Assembly (NCBI RefSeq): GCF_019396345.1
Contig: NZ_JAHKRM010000026.1
Coordinates: 1-64,000, forward strand
Reading direction: 5' to 3'
Origin: Nonomuraea guangzhouensis
GTDB taxonomy: Bacteria > Actinomycetota > Actinomycetes > Streptosporangiales > Streptosporangiaceae
DNA: 64,000 bases
Shown here: positions 9,005 through 17,448 of the stretch, piece after piece
How positions within the stretch are numbered: position 1 is the stretch's first letter
Layout of the letters: each line of letters starts with the position of its first letter
Position numbers and translations under genes: made by a program
Notes under the pieces: generated by a model
The model's input: the letters and a program-made list of their open reading frames with translations, nothing else
What the model was told of the DNA's origin: nothing
Databases searched by the model: none

Positions 9005-9411
9005 CGGCGCGGCACCGCGGCGATGCCTTCGATCTCGACTGTCAGCTCAGGAGCGGCCAGCGCGGCCACCACCGCGAGCGAGTGGGCGGGCCAGTCACCC
9101 CCCGGGTACCAACTGGCGAACACGTCCTCTCTGGCGGCACGGTATCCCTCGAGGTGCTCGGTGCCCGAGACCAGTGTCAGCAGCTTCACCAGCTGCTCAG
9201 GCCCCGCGTCCATGGACTCCAGCAGCCGCTCGATGTTGGTCAGGGCCTGCCGCGTCTGAGATTCCGCGTCAGGGCCGGACAGAGCGCCGTCTTCCAGCAC
9301 ACCGACCTGGCCGGAGATGAACACCAGCTCGTGGTCAGCCGGTACGGCGGCCAGATGGCTGTACTGGCCGATCGGCGGTGCGAGATCGACCGGGTTCCAG
9401 CGGCGGATCAT
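9001..9411 (-). CDS. RidA/YjgF/UK114-family enamine/imine deaminase
   Basis: 136 aa, the full length of the family. It has the ISGQVG segment, the ALTNIERLLESMDA helix and a C-terminal strand VEIEGIAAVP. RidA proteins hydrolyse reactive 2-aminoacrylate-type imines that PLP enzymes release. The downstream partner is such an enzyme, now broken. An AAGGAG site precedes the ATG. It is divergent from the IclR regulator at 9581, with 169 bp between them that should contain both promoters. Some members are specific 2-aminomuconate deaminases or chorismatase-like enzymes, so the substrate stays open. Confidence 0.85.
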   Translation of the reverse strand: MIRRWNPVDLAPPIGQYSHLAAVPADHELVFISGQVGVLEDGALSGPDAESQTRQALTNIERLLESMDAGPEQLVKLLTLVSGTEHLEGYRAAREDVFASWYPGGDWPAHSLAVVAALAAPELTVEIEGIAAVPRR

Positions 9412-9580
9412 CGGTTACTCCTTCGTACGGATCGCAGGCACACGTTAGGAGACGGCGGCCGATGTCTTCAGCCGTCCGTCGGCGGGATTTCAGATAATCG
9501 AAAAATCACTTCATTCTTGTGCGCAAGGCCGAGCTCAAGCCGCACAGTAGCGGTCGCCGGAAGCCGGAAGAAGGTGACTG

Positions 9581-10381
9581 ATGCCCGATACGAACACGCA
9601 GACCGTACTGCACACGTTGGAGCGCGGTTTGACGCTGCTCGAAGCCGTGGCCACGGCCGACGGCACGGCGACGGCGAAGGTACTGAGCCGCAAGCTCGAC
9701 ATCAAGATCGGCACGTGCTACCACCTGCTCCGCACACTGCTGGCCACCGGACATGTGGTCCGGCTGCCCGGCGGACGCTATGACGTGGGCCCGCGTGCGG
9801 CCTCGTTGAGCCGGCATCTCCAGCAGCGGTCAGGGCCGTCGCCCGAGCTGGCCGCGATCCTCACCAGACTGCACAACAAGACCCAGGAGACGTCCTACCT
9901 GTCCGGCTGGTATCACGGCACGCTCACTCTGCAGCACTACCTGTCCGGCCTGCATGCGGTGAGCGTGGGCAATCTCGACGTCGGCTACACCGGCCACATG
10001 CACGCGCGCGCCTCCTGCAAAGCCGTGCTCGCCTTCCTGCCCCACGAGCAGGTGGCCGCGATGTTCGAAGGGGTGGAACTCGCGCCGGTCACCTCGCACA
10101 CGATCACCGAGTACGACAGGTTCGTCGCCGAGCTGGCGCGCGTACGCAAGCAGGGATACGCGCTGGACCTGGAGGAATTCTGTGACGGTGTGTCCTGCGT
10201 GGCCGCACCGTTCTTCGACGCTTCCGGCTCACCGTTCGGCGCGTTCACCGTGTCCGTGCCCGCGGACCGGTTCCGTGATCGGCGGCTGTGGTTGACCACG
10301 GAAGTACGCGAAGCCGCTTCGATAGCGACCGGTTTGCTGCGCACAGGCCGGTTGACGGTGCCGCAGGCCGCGCGCGCCTGA
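9581..10381 (+). CDS. IclR-family transcriptional regulator
   Basis: 266 aa. The N-terminal winged helix spans residues about 8-70 (TVLHTLERGLTLLEAVA, then ATAKVLSRKLDIKIGTCYHL). The C-terminal IclR effector domain covers residues 85-255 and includes ARASCKAVLAFLP and GVSCVAAPFFDASG. IclR proteins sense small aromatic or keto acids and usually control the gene cluster beside them. Here the neighbours are ridA and the aminotransferase relic (divergent) and an MDR oxidoreductase (downstream, 45 bp away). A GAAGAAGG ribosome site lies before the ATG. Regulation of both sides from the 9412-9580 gap is likely, though I see no convincing operator palindrome there. Confidence 0.88.
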   Translation: MPDTNTQTVLHTLERGLTLLEAVATADGTATAKVLSRKLDIKIGTCYHLLRTLLATGHVVRLPGGRYDVGPRAASLSRHLQQRSGPSPELAAILTRLHNKTQETSYLSGWYHGTLTLQHYLSGLHAVSVGNLDVGYTGHMHARASCKAVLAFLPHEQVAAMFEGVELAPVTSHTITEYDRFVAELARVRKQGYALDLEEFCDGVSCVAAPFFDASGSPFGAFTVSVPADRFRDRRLWLTTEVREAASIATGLLRTGRLTVPQAARA

Positions 10382-10426
10382 CTTTCGCCGATGCGATGAC
10401 CCGCTCGGCCCATGAAGGAGGTTGTT

Positions 10427-11443
10427 ATGGCTGACACGTCAGTAGTCGTCCATGTGGTATCCCGCCCCCTGGGCATGCCGACGGGCGACGAGTTCGTGTT
10501 CGTGGAGGAACCCGTTCCGCAGCCGTCCCCCGGTACGGCCCTCGTGGAGAACGTCTACCTGTCCGTCGATCCCTACATGCGCGAGCTGATGGACGAGGGC
10601 TGGGAGCTCCACAGCCCGCTGGAAGGACGCGCCATCGGGCGGGTCATCGCGTCGCGGGACTCCCGGCTGCTGGTCGGGGACCTGGTCTTTCACCGGAAGG
10701 CCTGGCGCACGCATGCCGTGGTCAGTCCCGAGGAGGCACGTGTCCTGCCGGTCACGGAAGGCGTTCCCATCAGCGCCTACCTCGGCATTCTCGGTGGCAC
10801 CGGACTGAGCGCCTATGTCGCGCTCAGCCAGATCGCGCGGCTGCGGGCGGGGGAGTCGGTGTTCATTTCCGGCGCTGCGGGCGGTGTCGGGACCGCGGCC
10901 GGGCAGATCGCCCGCATCCTGGGCGCCAAGCGGATCGTCGGCAGCACCGGCTCGGCGGCCAAGGCGAAGCACCTCACCGAGGAACTCGGATTCGACGCGG
11001 CCTTCGACTATCACCAGCGGCCGGTCGCCGAACTGCTCGCCCAGGTGGCTCCCGACGGAGTCGACGTCTGCGTCGAGAACGTCGGCGGCGAACACCTCGA
11101 GGCGGCGATCGGCGCCGTGCGCGATCACGGTCGCATCGTCTGGGTCGGCGCGATCTCCCAGTACAACTCCGCCCAGCAGCCACCGGCCGCCCCGCGCAAT
11201 CTCTACGAGGTGGTGGGCAAGAGCATCCGCCTCGAGGGCTTCCTGGTACGCGAGTACGGTCACCTGCAGGGAGAGCTGGAGGCGCTGCTCGTGCCGCACA
11301 TCCAGTCAGGGCACCTCGTCGCGGACCAGACGGTGGTCACCGGTTTCGACCAGGTAGTAGAGGCCTTTCTCGGCCTGCTGCACGGACGGAACACCGGCAA
11401 GATGATCGTCCAAGTCGCGGATCAGTACTCCACCCACAGGTAG
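10427..11443 (+). CDS. MDR-superfamily NADP-dependent oxidoreductase
   Basis: 338 aa. Start ATG 10427 is chosen because a full AAGGAGG lies at 10415-10421; an upstream in-frame ATG at 10412 overlaps that site. The GroES-like N-terminal half contains VDPYMRELM, typical of the zinc-free leukotriene-B4 12-hydroxydehydrogenase/CurA group. The Rossmann domain shows SGAAGGVGTAAGQIA for NADPH. Enzymes of this group reduce alpha,beta-unsaturated ketones and aldehydes. It sits downstream of the IclR regulator and is probably under its control. Its last 22 bases overlap the 3' end of the convergent small secreted protein gene. Confidence 0.88.
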   Translation: MADTSVVVHVVSRPLGMPTGDEFVFVEEPVPQPSPGTALVENVYLSVDPYMRELMDEGWELHSPLEGRAIGRVIASRDSRLLVGDLVFHRKAWRTHAVVSPEEARVLPVTEGVPISAYLGILGGTGLSAYVALSQIARLRAGESVFISGAAGGVGTAAGQIARILGAKRIVGSTGSAAKAKHLTEELGFDAAFDYHQRPVAELLAQVAPDGVDVCVENVGGEHLEAAIGAVRDHGRIVWVGAISQYNSAQQPPAAPRNLYEVVGKSIRLEGFLVREYGHLQGELEALLVPHIQSGHLVADQTVVTGFDQVVEAFLGLLHGRNTGKMIVQVADQYSTHR

Positions 11444-11673
11444 TAAAGGCCGGGGGCGTTCCAGTTGGTCGGGATGACGGTCTCGCAGTAGTAGAAGCGC
11501 CAGGTGCCGTTGGTCTGGCCGTAGTAGCCGACCCCGGTGCACTGGTCGGGCCAGCCGTAGGCGCCCTGCTTCACATAGCCGGGTATTTCGGCTTGTGCGG
11601 GCGAGCTGAGACTGATGGTGGCGACGAGGGTGGCCGCGGTCATCGTGAGCGCGGCAAGGATGCGCGACTTCAT
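11422..11673 (-). CDS. Small secreted protein, unknown function
   Basis: 83 aa. A clear signal peptide (residues 1-28, MKSRILAALTMTAATLVATI then SSPAQA) is followed by a mature part of about 55 aa rich in Tyr, Trp and Gly with two cysteines (QCTGVGYY and FYYCET), probably a disulphide pair. I do not recognise the family. The gene converges on the MDR oxidoreductase and overlaps it by 22 bp. Its upstream gap of about 50 bp to the next gene on the same strand gives little space for a terminator. Confidence 0.65.
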   Translation of the reverse strand: MKSRILAALTMTAATLVATISLSSPAQAEIPGYVKQGAYGWPDQCTGVGYYGQTNGTWRFYYCETVIPTNWNAPGLYYLWVEY

Positions 11674-11726
11674 ATAGGAAAGTTAACTAAGGATTTGGCG
11701 ATAGGCAACGGCGTTCGCCATGGCTT

Positions 11727-12617
11727 TCAGCCGGTGGGCGGGTTGCTGAGAAAGGTCTGCGCCAGGTCGCAGGGGCGGTCGGGTGGAGTGTTCTTGGGGC
11801 AGAAGTTGGCGACGATCGACTTGGCCCAGGTCCCGTCCTTGATCATGTCCCTGATCGCGTTGTTGATCTCCGTGGCGTCCGTGGGTGACTTGGCGATCAT
11901 GCCGATGCCGTACTGCTCGGGCCTGTCCCAGACCTTGGTGTTCACCAGGTACAAGCCGGAATTGGCGGCCTGGTGGCCGTAGAGGATCGCGTTGTCGGTG
12001 ACGACGGCGTCGGTGTCGCCGGCGAGCAGCCTGTCGACGCACAGGGCGATGCTGGCCTGCGGGTCGAGGGTCATCTTGGGGCTGAACTTCCTGTTGAGCG
12101 CGTCGAGATGCTGGTACGGCGTGCTGGCCGGAGACGTGGTGCAGACGTCGCGGGCACGCAGATCCTCGACGGATTTGATCTTGTTCTTGTCGTTCTCCCG
12201 GATCAGGATGTCCTGGAAACTGAGCAGGTACGGGATCGAGAAGGTGATCCCCTTGTTGATCCGGCCGTCGGTGATGGAGTAGCTGGCGATGATCAGATTG
12301 TCGATGCCCTTGAGCAGGTGGTCGTCCCGGTCCGCCGTCTGCACGGGGTGGAGGTGATTGTTGTCTCGGGTGAACGTGATGCCCAGCTTGCCCATCACGT
12401 AGTAGGCGACATCGACGTCGAGGCCCGACCAGGCGTTGGTCTTGAAGTCGTAGAGGCCGATGCCGGGCTGGTCGCCGTGTGAGCCGATGCGCAGGCCGGC
12501 GTCCTGGTAGAAGCGGCTGTGCGCGGGCGGCTTGGAGCCGGCGGGGGGCGCCTGCCCGCAGGAGATCAGGACAAGCGCTAACGTGCCGGAGCTGACGATC
12601 CACCACCATGGGCGCAC
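11727..12617 (-). CDS. GlnH-like amino-acid-binding lipoprotein
   Basis: 296 aa from GTG 12617, with AGGAG 8 bases upstream. A lipobox (LVLISC) makes it a lipoprotein. The body is an SBP_bac_3 fold: GLYDFKTNAWSGLDVDVAYY, IIASYSITDGRINKGITFS and PYLLSFQDILI match the polar amino-acid binding proteins. It resembles the binding protein at 17449-18288, so the two are paralogues. No permease or ATPase is adjacent. It lies 20 bp downstream of a single-pass membrane protein in the same operon, an arrangement reminiscent of mycobacterial GlnH with its membrane partner GlnX. A sensing role rather than transport is therefore plausible, by analogy only. Confidence 0.85.
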   Translation of the reverse strand: MRPWWWIVSSGTLALVLISCGQAPPAGSKPPAHSRFYQDAGLRIGSHGDQPGIGLYDFKTNAWSGLDVDVAYYVMGKLGITFTRDNNHLHPVQTADRDDHLLKGIDNLIIASYSITDGRINKGITFSIPYLLSFQDILIRENDKNKIKSVEDLRARDVCTTSPASTPYQHLDALNRKFSPKMTLDPQASIALCVDRLLAGDTDAVVTDNAILYGHQAANSGLYLVNTKVWDRPEQYGIGMIAKSPTDATEINNAIRDMIKDGTWAKSIVANFCPKNTPPDRPCDLAQTFLSNPPTG

Positions 12618-12637
12618 GATGGGTCTCCTTGCTGGGC

Positions 12638-14047
12638 TCAGCGCACCCGGTGCGCTGTGGTGTCCGATGGGTCGAGAGTGAACTTGCAGCTCTTGCCGAA
12701 CTCTCCTGCCACCACCACGACGACGTGGAGTTGCAGGTCGGATATCGCGCCGAGGTTGCCGACGGGGATGGGCGGGGTGGCGATCTTCGACTGCCCGGCG
12801 GACAGCGGGCCGTGGGCGATCTGGTTGCCGTCGCCGATCAGCGTGTACGTGAGCCGGGAGTCGTGGACGCAGGCGTCCGCCAGGGACTCCGAGGCCAGGC
12901 CGAGGTGCAGGGCGATCGTCCATTCGCCCTCGTCCGCGGTGTCCGGGGAGCTCGGGGGAGAGACCAGGTCGAGGGGGATCCGCACGCCTTCGCGGCCGGG
13001 GGTGAGCTCGTACGGATCCTTGAACCGCAGGACCACGTCCGGGGTGTGCGTGCCGCCGGCGGGGGCCGCTTGGACGACGATGGCTGTGGCCAGGCAGGTG
13101 ATCACCGCTGTGGCGATGATGGCGAGCGGCAGGGTGATCGACTTGAACCGCGCGGTGGCGGTCCGGTGGCGTTCGACTTCCCGCTCCAGCTCCCCTTCGG
13201 CCGGGTCCGCGGCGCCGTTCGCGGGCCTGGTGGCGAGGTCCCGTTCGGCCAGCGTCCGGGCCAGATCGGACTTGGTCTGGGCGAGTTCGGCCCTGGTCCT
13301 GGCGAGTTCGTCTCCGTAGTCCGGCGCGAGCCCGAGCCGCACGTCGGCGTTCGCGAGCGGCTCGGCGGCCCCGCCCCCGGCGACGGACACGGGCAGGGGA
13401 TGGGGCGCGGTCGTCTCCTGGTCCGCAGGTGCGGGGTCCGTCTGGGCGAGGGCCGAGGCCGTCAGCTGCTGCCGGGCCATGTCCACGTAGCCGCTCACGG
13501 TCCTCGCCCGCCGGCCGAGGTTCGGCATGTTGCCCTGGTCGGCGTCGCGCCACAGCTCCAGCCACATTTCCAGGGTGCCGTAGCGACCCGCGGCGTAGCC
13601 GGTGGGATCCTTCGCCTCCAAGACCTCCAGGAAAATGTCCACGCATACCTCGACACGCGGCTTGGGAGGCATCGCGCCTCGCGGGGACTTCCCGGCGAGC
13701 AATTCGCCGATGCGCTGCCCTCCCGCTTTGTCCCGGCGGGCGTCCAGGCGGGCCAGCCGGCTCTCCTCCACGGCCTTCTTGCGTGCCACCTCCTGCCGCA
13801 GGCGCTCGGCCACCCCGGCGGGCGGCTGCTCGTTGAGTGCTCTCTCGGCGTCGCGACCTGTGGTGATGCGCAGGCAGAGCAGTCGCTCGACCTGCGCGTG
13901 GGAGACCCCGTGGGACTCGACCGCCATCCCGAGTGCCCGGAGCAGGACGATGAACTCCACGGTGGAAGGTCGTGGCTCCCGGTGCGCCCTCGCCACTGCC
14001 TGCTGCACCTCCCACCGTCTCCCGGGCTCCCGGGATCGGGGAGACAT
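12638..14047 (-). CDS. Single-pass membrane protein, cytoplasmic helical N-terminus, coiled coil, extracytoplasmic domain
   Basis: 469 aa from ATG 14047. Further in-frame codons extend upstream to 14233 but look non-coding. The N-terminal 60 residues (TVEFIVLLRALGMAVESHGV, then SHAQVERLL) resemble the helical or HTH-like front ends of actinomycete signalling proteins. Residues about 215-290 contain a charged coiled coil (ELARTRAELAQTKSDLARTL). One membrane helix, about 310-332 (SITLPLAIIATAVITCLATA), is followed by an exterior part of about 135 aa with two cysteines. The GlnH-like lipoprotein is encoded 20 bp downstream. I infer a receptor that reads the binding protein's ligand state; no enzymatic domain is visible. 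Confidence 0.7.
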   Translation of the reverse strand: MSPRSREPGRRWEVQQAVARAHREPRPSTVEFIVLLRALGMAVESHGVSHAQVERLLCLRITTGRDAERALNEQPPAGVAERLRQEVARKKAVEESRLARLDARRDKAGGQRIGELLAGKSPRGAMPPKPRVEVCVDIFLEVLEAKDPTGYAAGRYGTLEMWLELWRDADQGNMPNLGRRARTVSGYVDMARQQLTASALAQTDPAPADQETTAPHPLPVSVAGGGAAEPLANADVRLGLAPDYGDELARTRAELAQTKSDLARTLAERDLATRPANGAADPAEGELEREVERHRTATARFKSITLPLAIIATAVITCLATAIVVQAAPAGGTHTPDVVLRFKDPYELTPGREGVRIPLDLVSPPSSPDTADEGEWTIALHLGLASESLADACVHDSRLTYTLIGDGNQIAHGPLSAGQSKIATPPIPVGNLGAISDLQLHVVVVVAGEFGKSCKFTLDPSDTTAHRVR

Positions 14048-14567
14048 CGGGAAGAGCTCTCTATAAGAAGGAGGATAACTGGAATTAGTCGGGTAGCACG
14101 GGCGAAGCGTGGAGTCGCGGGGAAGCCCGAGAATATCGCCACGGAGCAAGATGCTCCGAACTTCGCGGGCAGGCTCCGAGAATGGGCGAAACTTCCGGAA
14201 TGTCGATGAAAGCTCCGTACGGACGTCCCGCAATAGGTGGATGAAGGCGTCCAGAAACGGAGGAATCCGTGAGTATCCAGCCGCCGTGCAGGGGTGACGC
14301 AGGGGGAACCTCGCACCATACTCGAAAATGCAAGGTCACATAGCGTCGATGATGATGTTGGCGGCCAGGAGCGAAATCAACCCCATGAGCTCGTGACCAG
14401 CTGCCCCGAACCCCCACAGAAAGGAAATTTCATGCTACACCCCTGAGCGGGGAGCGCCCAATGGCTGCTGTTGTGCCGCCTGTGTCCCCAGGCTGCCAGC
14501 CGAATCGGGCACCCCTCCGCTCAGTGGCCAACCTCCGTCAGATCAAAGCTTCTGGAGGTCGATTCCA
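14048..14567. other. 520-bp intergenic region, no supported gene
   Basis: The region lies between divergent starts (membrane receptor to the left, small membrane protein to the right), so it must hold both promoters. Weak open frames on both strands lack ribosome sites and recognisable sequence. The one detail of note is AAAGGAAATTTC followed by ATG-CTA-CAC-CCC-TGA at about 14424-14447, a four-codon reading frame with a good ribosome site. It may be accidental. Confidence 0.5.
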
Positions 14568-14882
14568 ATGAAGCACAATGTCAGCGGACAGACCACGGAC
14601 AATCCACATCCCGCTCATTCGCTCAAATTCCGAAAGATCCTCTGGAGGGCGTACGCCCTTCTCGCGTCCGCCCGGCGTGTGGTGGTGTTCCTCCTGCCGG
14701 GTACGCTCACGGCCCTCCTGACGGCCGTGCCCGTCGTCGCCCTGATGGCCGTCGGCTATCAGATCGGCGGGGTACCGGTCATGTGGGGCACGCTCATCGG
14801 CACCGTCTTCCCCCTTCTTCGCGGGATCGGGGACTGGCGCCGGGATCGGCGGGCCCGGGATCGGCGGGACGAATCAGCGTGA
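14568..14882 (+). CDS. Small membrane protein, unknown function
   Basis: 104 aa. A GGAGGT lies about 12 bases before the ATG at 14568. The N-terminus is polar. Two hydrophobic segments follow (about residues 38-62, VVVFLLPGTLTALLTAVPVV, and 66-85), and the tail is strongly basic-acidic (RRDRRARDRRDE), so both ends probably face the cytoplasm. No family is recognised. It is convergent with the dioxygenase gene, with a short tandem repeat at the junction. Confidence 0.55.
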   Translation: MKHNVSGQTTDNPHPAHSLKFRKILWRAYALLASARRVVVFLLPGTLTALLTAVPVVALMAVGYQIGGVPVMWGTLIGTVFPLLRGIGDWRRDRRARDRRDESA

Positions 14883-14908
14883 TGAGATCAGCGTGATGAG
14901 ATCAGCGT
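14881..14908. repeat. Two 14-bp tandem repeats at a convergent gene junction
   Basis: GATGAGATCAGCGT is present twice head to tail, with a partial third copy (ATCAGCGT) just before at 14873-14880. It contains the stop of the small membrane protein gene and, on the other strand, the stop of the dioxygenase gene (14904-14902). This is probably a slippage product. Confidence 0.7.
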
Positions 14909-15726
14909 GACGAAGTCCGGCCGGCCGTTCCCGAGCGGGGAGCGAGCCGGCCGAACTGTTCGTCGACGAAGGCCAGGACGGCGGGGTCCATCTCACCGTC
15001 GGGCACCGGGTCAGGGGAGAACATCCCCCATTCGCGCCCCCGAACCAGCAGCCCATGAGTACGACGGGCATGATGACGTACCTTCGCCGGATTCAGATAG
15101 GTGATGGAGTAGCCCATCCGCCGCCCGGCCGAGTGATTGGCCGCCGACCCGTGCACGATCGCCATGTGGTGCAGGGAGAACCGGCCGGCGGCCAGCGTCA
15201 GCTCGACCGCCTCGGCCTCGTTCACCTCCCCGGAGATCTCCTCGTACGAGAAGAGCATGTTGGCGCTGCCCGACGGCGAGGCGGCGTGCCGGCGAGGGGG
15301 CAGCAGGTGGCTGCCGGGGATCACCCGCATGGCGCCGTTGAGTGACGTGCTCGGGATCAGCGCCACCCAGGCGGTGCAGACGGCGTCGCCCTCGATGTCC
15401 CAGTAGTACGAATCCTGGTGCCAGGCCACCTGCTCGGGCCCGCCCGGCTCCTTGATGAACAGCGACGACCCCCAGCACAGGACGTCCGGCCCGAGCACCG
15501 CCTCGACGGCGTCCACGATGCGCGGATCCGCGACGACCGGCGCCAACGCCGGCAGCTTCAGATGCGCCTTGTTGCGCAGCACCAACTGCTCCTGGACGCC
15601 GTGCCGCCGGCCGAACGCCGCGATCCGCGCGCCCAGCTCCTCGCATTCCCCTACGGTGAGGCCGGGCAGGTCGGTGAGGTAGCCGAGGCTCCGGTACCGG
15701 GCGATGTCGGACGGGGAAAGGGCCAT
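14902..15726 (-). CDS. Phytanoyl-CoA dioxygenase (PhyH) family non-haem iron oxygenase
   Basis: 274 aa. The double-stranded beta-helix has the iron triad His103-x-Asp105 (WHQDSYYW) and His192 (IVHGSAANHS), and Arg203 (AGRRMG) would hold 2-oxoglutarate. These enzymes hydroxylate or otherwise oxidise small molecules using O2 and 2-oxoglutarate in the cytoplasm. It is encoded one base after the stop of the EPSP-synthase-like gene, so both are made from one coupled message. Many PhyH proteins of this size work in natural-product pathways. I expect it to modify the product of the upstream enzyme, but the substrate is unknown. Confidence 0.85.
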   Translation of the reverse strand: MALSPSDIARYRSLGYLTDLPGLTVGECEELGARIAAFGRRHGVQEQLVLRNKAHLKLPALAPVVADPRIVDAVEAVLGPDVLCWGSSLFIKEPGGPEQVAWHQDSYYWDIEGDAVCTAWVALIPSTSLNGAMRVIPGSHLLPPRRHAASPSGSANMLFSYEEISGEVNEAEAVELTLAAGRFSLHHMAIVHGSAANHSAGRRMGYSITYLNPAKVRHHARRTHGLLVRGREWGMFSPDPVPDGEMDPAVLAFVDEQFGRLAPRSGTAGRTSSR

Positions 15727-15727
15727 G

Positions 15728-17056
15728 TCAGCGCTCCTCGGCGAAGACCTCGGCGTCGAGGTCGAGCAGGTTCATGAACGCCGGGAAGGAGTCGGCGGTG
15801 TCGGCGGCGTCGCCGATCCGGCACGGCCGCCGGCCGGCCAGGCCGAGCAGGACCGTCGCCATCAGGATGCGGTGGTCGCCGTGGTCGGAGAAGTCGGCGT
15901 CGCCCTCGTGGGACACCCGGCCGCGGATGTCAAGCCCGTCGACCGCTCCGTCCCGGTCCGTCACCAGCGCCACGGGTATGCCGACCTTGCTGAGTTCGGT
16001 GGCCATCGCAGCGATGCGGGGGGATTTGTGGTGCTGGGTGAGCCTGCCTCCCGTGATCCGGATCCGGCCCGGCACGGTCGCCGCGACGGCCGCCACCGTG
16101 GGCAGGATGTTGGGGCAGTCGCGCAGGTCGAAGGCCGCGTCGGCGGCCCCGGTCAGATCGCCGCAGTCGATCGTGACGCTCCCGTCCCCGTCGAGCCGGT
16201 GGATGCGGGCGCCGAGTTCGGTGAGGATGTCGACGATCGTGCGTTCGCCCTGCGCGCTGTGCGGGTCCAGGTTGGTGACGGTGACGCGGCCCCGCGTCAC
16301 GGCGGCGGCGCCCATGAGATAGGAGGCCGAGGTGTAGTCGCCGGTCAGCCTCAAGGTCCGCGCCTGGTATCGCTTCCCGCCGGGGACGGTGAGTTCGCGC
16401 ATGCCGGATGCCTCCTGGACCGGCACGCCGAAGCGGCTCATCATGTCGACCGTCTGCCTGATGTAGGACATCGAGTACAGCGGGCCGCGCAGCCGCAGCC
16501 GTAGCGGGTCCGCGGCCAGCGGGGCCGCGATCAGCAGCGCGGTGGCGAACTGCGAGGAGACGGTGGTGGCCAGGTCGTACCGGCCGCCGGGCAGGCGGTC
16601 CGACAGCGTCGCGAACGGCGGCCGGCCAGGTGGCCCGGGGAACAGAAAGCCGACGTCCTTGCCGGCCAGGACCTCGAAGAGCGGCCCGAACGGGCGCTCA
16701 CGCAGCGAGCAGGTGCCGTCGACGATCAGCCGGCCGGGCAGGGCCGATCCGATCACGGCGCAGACCCGCGCGATGAGCGCCGAGCCGCCCGCCCAGACGT
16801 AGCCGGGGCCGTGGGCCGTGCGCCACGGGTCCGCGCCCACGATGTCGATCCGGTCACCGCTACGGGTGATCTCGGCGCCGAGGGCCCGGCACGCGTCGGC
16901 CATGAGCGCGGTCTCCCGGGAGACGAGCGGGGAATGGATGGAGGTCCGGCCGCCGGCCAGCGTGCCCATGAGGAGGGCGCGCTGAGTTTCGGGTTTGGAG
17001 CCGGGCGCACGGAATACTCCCTGTAGCGGCGGTCGCTTGGCAATCGATCGCGGCAT
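15728..17056 (-). CDS. EPSP-synthase-like enolpyruvyl transferase, atypical active site
   Basis: 442 aa, full length for the AroA fold. It keeps APGSK (Lys21), the SSQFATALLIAAPLA segment (Ser167-Gln169) and the TGDYTSASYLMGAAAV repeat strand. Two catalytic regions are changed: the usual DxPD before PTVA reads DCPN (Asn316 where the base Asp sits), and the usual KESDR/KETDR reads KSPR (344-347). The first-half phosphate loop LGNAGTAMR is also replaced (WAGGSALIAR). The protein therefore looks like a paralogue with altered chemistry or substrate rather than the shikimate-pathway enzyme. A GGAGGG lies before the ATG. It forms a tight two-gene operon with the PhyH oxygenase. Confidence 0.8.
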   Translation of the reverse strand: MPRSIAKRPPLQGVFRAPGSKPETQRALLMGTLAGGRTSIHSPLVSRETALMADACRALGAEITRSGDRIDIVGADPWRTAHGPGYVWAGGSALIARVCAVIGSALPGRLIVDGTCSLRERPFGPLFEVLAGKDVGFLFPGPPGRPPFATLSDRLPGGRYDLATTVSSQFATALLIAAPLAADPLRLRLRGPLYSMSYIRQTVDMMSRFGVPVQEASGMRELTVPGGKRYQARTLRLTGDYTSASYLMGAAAVTRGRVTVTNLDPHSAQGERTIVDILTELGARIHRLDGDGSVTIDCGDLTGAADAAFDLRDCPNILPTVAAVAATVPGRIRITGGRLTQHHKSPRIAAMATELSKVGIPVALVTDRDGAVDGLDIRGRVSHEGDADFSDHGDHRILMATVLLGLAGRRPCRIGDAADTADSFPAFMNLLDLDAEVFAEER

Positions 17057-17448
17057 TCAAGACCCTCCGGCCATCACAAAGATGATGGATTTCCGAATTG
17101 ATCGGGGATGGGGGAGCTTGCGACCCTCAGTGTGCGTTCTGTGGTGGTCTCTGTCCATACGCGGGGTTATGTGAAGTCCCGATGTGGACACCGCGTGCCT
17201 GAGCTTCGCTATGTGATCTTCATGTTGGGCCGCGCCATGGCCGGAATGCAGGCTCCCGGTTTTTCCCGAAGCGCGGTCGGCCCCCCGAAGATACCGGCAT
17301 TTTCCCAAACGAGAAAGACTTCGCCGATTAGCGGGGACGCTGACGTATGGTTTCCGGATGATCGGCTTTTAGCGCGCATCGACGTGCCCGCCGAACCGAT
17401 TTCGACCTCATCTCACCTTCCCTTCCCGCTGGAACTCAGGGAGACGTC
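17057..17448. other. 392-bp divergent intergenic region
   Basis: Lies between the divergent EPSP-synthase-like gene and the glutamate-type binding protein gene, so it must carry two promoters. I see no convincing small gene: open frames on either strand lack a ribosome site and have low third-position GC. Lower GC than the flanks is visible around 17300-17330 and fits promoter DNA. Confidence 0.5.

Noticed and set aside
11727..14015. 762-codon open frame on the minus strand
   Set aside because: Only the last 297 codons (from 12617) match a binding protein; the rest is a shadow of the receptor gene in the other frame.
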